DNA of 6,535 nt from Bacteroidota bacterium. Its GTDB lineage: Bacteria > Bacteroidota > Ignavibacteria > UBA10030 > UBA8401. The notes below the pieces were generated by a model, which saw only the letters and a program-made list of their open reading frames with translations, had not been told where the DNA came from and made no database searches. Shown piece after piece: positions 4,342-6,535 of the stretch. The stretch's first letter is position 1; each line of letters starts with the position of its first letter. Made by a program: the position numbers and the translations under genes. The stretch covers positions 1-6,535 of the forward strand of contig JANXZD010000357.1 in assembly GCA_025355705.1 (NCBI GenBank), written 5' to 3'.

Positions 4342-6535
4342 ATGAGATATTTTCTATTATTTATGTTCTTGTTTGTTCAATCGGGATTTACTCAAACCTA
4401 TATTCTCTCCGGACATGTTGTAGATGCATCAACACTGGAACATCTTCCTTCAGCAACAATTCGCATATTAGGTACCTCCAAAGGAACAGTGACCAATTCA
4501 TCGGGACAATTTCGTATTTCCCTTCCGGAAGGAACAGTTCGTATTGCGGCAAGCTATCTCGGTTATCAGAGCGATACTATTATTGTTGAATTGAATGGAA
4601 ATCAATTTCGCGGAATACAATTACTGCCAAACACCATACAACTTGCAGGTGTAACGGTAACGGATGAAGATCCGGCGTATGAAATTATCCGGCGTGCGAT
4701 AGAAAGTAAAAAGAAGTGGATGACGCAGCTACGCTCATTTGAAGGAAAAGCGTTCAATCGCTTACAAATGCGGACTGATACCGCTATTGCAATGATCACC
4801 GAAGCGTATTCAACATTGTATTGGTCGATCAATGATTCTCTTCGCGAAGTTGTCACGCAACAAAAGCAAACCGGTAATCTTCCCAAATCAATTTCAGCAA
4901 TCCCGGTGGGGAGCATATTAAATTTTAATGATGATCAAATCCGTTTGAACGGGTATCGCTTTGTCGGTCCGACAGCGCCGGATGCATTCAGTTATTATGA
5001 GTATAAACTTCTTTCAACGCGAAAGATGGATGATTTTGATGTGTATTCAATTGAATTAAAACCAAAATCTAAAATTACGCCGCTGTTCAAAGGGATCATC
5101 TCTATTGCGGAGAGATCGTATTCGGTGATGGAAGTTGATGTGATGCCAAACGAAGCGATGACTCAGCCATTCATCGATCTTCGCGATGCTCGGCACCGAC
5201 AAACATTCCAACTCTTTGAAAATAAATTTTGGCTTCCGAACAATTATCGTTATGAGGGAACTCTCAGGATCAGTCTTATGGGAATGAAATTTCCCGCATT
5301 TAAAATTGAACGGGATGTCGTTATCTATAACTATACGATCAATCCGGAATTTGCAGACTCCATTCGCCACATGAATCGATTCACCATTGATTCTTCCGTG
5401 ACACGGTTTGATTCTACATTCTGGAAAGAGAATGATGTTCTTCCATTGACCGCCGAACAAGATACTGCGTACAAAACATTGGATAGCACGCAGACACTGG
5501 ACAAAAAATTTGCACCAAAAGGATTTGCTGCCTCGTTTCTCAATGCATCCGGAAGTACACTTGGTGTTGCCGATCTATGGTTCAATCGTGTTGAAGGTCT
5601 TCATCTCGGTGCCAGCAAATCCTTCAGCAATGTTTTCGAAAATATCGATCTGCGTGCTGGAGTTGGTTATGGTCTGTCGGACAAACAATGGAAATACGAA
5701 GCCGGCACAACGTTCAATTTTGGCGGAAACCAATCGTCATCCACTTCGTCCGGGTTTGCTAATATCAGTTTAAAACGACAGATATTTTCGCTGAGTTTCG
5801 ATCTGTATGACAAACAGTATCATTTTCCATCACCGACACTGCAGGGATTGTTCCTGAATTCATTCAACGCACTGTTTTCTAAAAATGATGCTGAGGATTA
5901 TTATCGGTCGGTTGGCGGCACCGTTGAACTGCACTTTGCACCGAATGGTAAGATACGATTCGAATTTGGCCTTCAGTCAGAACGTCAGTTGTCATTATAT
6001 CAAACGACTAATTATTCATTTTTGTACCGAAATAAATTATATGCGTACCAGCCATCGATCATCAATGGAAGAATGAACTCATTGAAACTTTCATATTGGT
6101 ACAATTCAACAGCAATCTTTGGTCTTGCAAAGAATGCCTTTTCATCGTCGGGAACCGTTGAACATGCAGGAAATATTATCGGGGGAGCATTTGATTTTAC
6201 AAAAATGAGTTTAAAAGCGAGAGCAAAGATCGCAACAATGAAATTGGAAGAGCTTGTTTTCCCGCCAGCATTGGGTTTTCAGATCCTTGGTGGTACCGCA
6301 TTCGGCAATCTTCCTCCACAGCGGTACTTTGAACTCTATTCTAAATTTGAAGCATTCGCTGGATACGGAATGTTGAAAGGCTTATCCCGTCGTGAATTTT
6401 ACGGCGATAGATTCATCGCAATTACTGTTGATCATAATTTCCGCCGCGTATTGTTTGCTCCGCTCAATATCCAATGGCTGATGGAATCGAATCTTGAGAT
6501 GATCGTTGAAGCAAATGTTGCGCAAAGCTGGTTAT
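4342..6535 (+). CDS. Outer-membrane protein: carboxypeptidase-regulatory-like domain plus DUF5686-type region (partial, 3' end missing)
   Basis: The frame is open from ATG 4342 to the window edge: 731 codons, with no stop. Residues 1-18 are a signal peptide (MRYFLLFMFLF, cleavage probably near GFTQ/T). Residues about 21-107 form a carboxypeptidase-D regulatory-like beta-sandwich (LSGHVVDAS, GTVTNSSGQFRISLPEG, YLGYQSDTI), common at the N-termini of Bacteroidota outer-membrane proteins. From about 111 (AYEIIRRAIESKK) the sequence follows the DUF5686 pattern, and from about 394 it shows alternating short aromatic beta-strands, as in an outer-membrane barrel, including RREFYGDRFIAITVDHNFRR near 683. 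Relatives have roughly 800 residues, so perhaps 50-120 are missing. No cysteine occurs in the visible part. AAGAGG lies only about 3 bases before the ATG, which is tight; M8 (ATG 4363) has better spacing but would lose the basic residue of the signal peptide. The function of the family is not established. Confidence 0.85.
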   Translation, partial: MRYFLLFMFLFVQSGFTQTYILSGHVVDASTLEHLPSATIRILGTSKGTVTNSSGQFRISLPEGTVRIAASYLGYQSDTIIVELNGNQFRGIQLLPNTIQLAGVTVTDEDPAYEIIRRAIESKKKWMTQLRSFEGKAFNRLQMRTDTAIAMITEAYSTLYWSINDSLREVVTQQKQTGNLPKSISAIPVGSILNFNDDQIRLNGYRFVGPTAPDAFSYYEYKLLSTRKMDDFDVYSIELKPKSKITPLFKGIISIAERSYSVMEVDVMPNEAMTQPFIDLRDARHRQTFQLFENKFWLPNNYRYEGTLRISLMGMKFPAFKIERDVVIYNYTINPEFADSIRHMNRFTIDSSVTRFDSTFWKENDVLPLTAEQDTAYKTLDSTQTLDKKFAPKGFAASFLNASGSTLGVADLWFNRVEGLHLGASKSFSNVFENIDLRAGVGYGLSDKQWKYEAGTTFNFGGNQSSSTSSGFANISLKRQIFSLSFDLYDKQYHFPSPTLQGLFLNSFNALFSKNDAEDYYRSVGGTVELHFAPNGKIRFEFGLQSERQLSLYQTTNYSFLYRNKLYAYQPSIINGRMNSLKLSYWYNSTAIFGLAKNAFSSSGTVEHAGNIIGGAFDFTKMSLKARAKIATMKLEELVFPPALGFQILGGTAFGNLPPQRYFELYSKFEAFAGYGMLKGLSRREFYGDRFIAITVDHNFRRVLFAPLNIQWLMESNLEMIVEANVAQSWL

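Noticed and set aside
4602..6076. Open frames of 63-134 codons on both strands within the outer-membrane protein gene.
   Set aside because: The main frame stays open for 731 codons with a signal peptide and recognisable domains; the others are shadows without motifs.
1..6535. Search by eye for a defence system, CRISPR array, insertion sequence, phage genes, tRNA or riboswitch.
   Set aside because: No direct-repeat array, transposase, integrase or nuclease motif, terminal inverted repeats or structured RNA was seen; all gaps between genes are under 150 bases and are accounted for above.

Overview
The window looks like chromosomal DNA from the Bacteroidota/Chlorobi (FCB) side of the bacterial tree. 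The best evidence is an S46-family secreted dipeptidyl-peptidase and a large outer-membrane protein made of a carboxypeptidase-regulatory-like domain followed by a DUF5686-type region; both families are typical of that group. The DNA is moderately AT-rich. Several recognisable sigma70-like promoters and at least one good Shine-Dalgarno sequence, rather than the TAnnTTTG promoters of the class Bacteroidia, would suit an Ignavibacteria- or Kryptonia-like lineage. That lineage placement is inference only.

Layout, left to right: (1) the last 22 codons of an upstream gene, whose GTGKID motif resembles the C-terminal end of an AMP-forming acyl/aryl adenylating enzyme, closed by a rho-independent terminator; (2) a complete S46 peptidase of 704 residues with a signal peptide, an intact His/Asp/Ser triad and the arginine that marks the Asp/Glu-specific DPP11 subtype; (3) after a 117-base gap with its own promoter, a 359-residue cytoplasmic protein with one TPR-like hairpin, a Lys/Glu-rich linker, a long coiled coil and two tandem TerB-like helical units; (4) an 8-bp tandem repeat running through the stop codon of that gene, then a strong bidirectional terminator; (5) a convergent minus-strand single-domain family 2 glycosyltransferase; (6) a 144-base divergent intergenic region with a perfect 14-bp palindrome placed like an operator; (7) the first 731 codons of the outer-membrane DUF5686-type protein, which runs off the right edge and is still open there.

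The genes do not form one obvious pathway. The peptidase and the DUF5686-type protein are envelope functions (periplasmic dipeptide release from peptides, and an outer-membrane barrel). The glycosyltransferase is probably also envelope-related but stands alone. The TPR/coiled-coil/TerB-like protein looks like a cytoplasmic scaffold of unknown role. There is no tRNA, rRNA, CRISPR array, insertion sequence or phage gene. I see no convincing new multi-gene system; the most unusual items are the two-unit TerB-like protein and the stop-spanning octanucleotide repeat.
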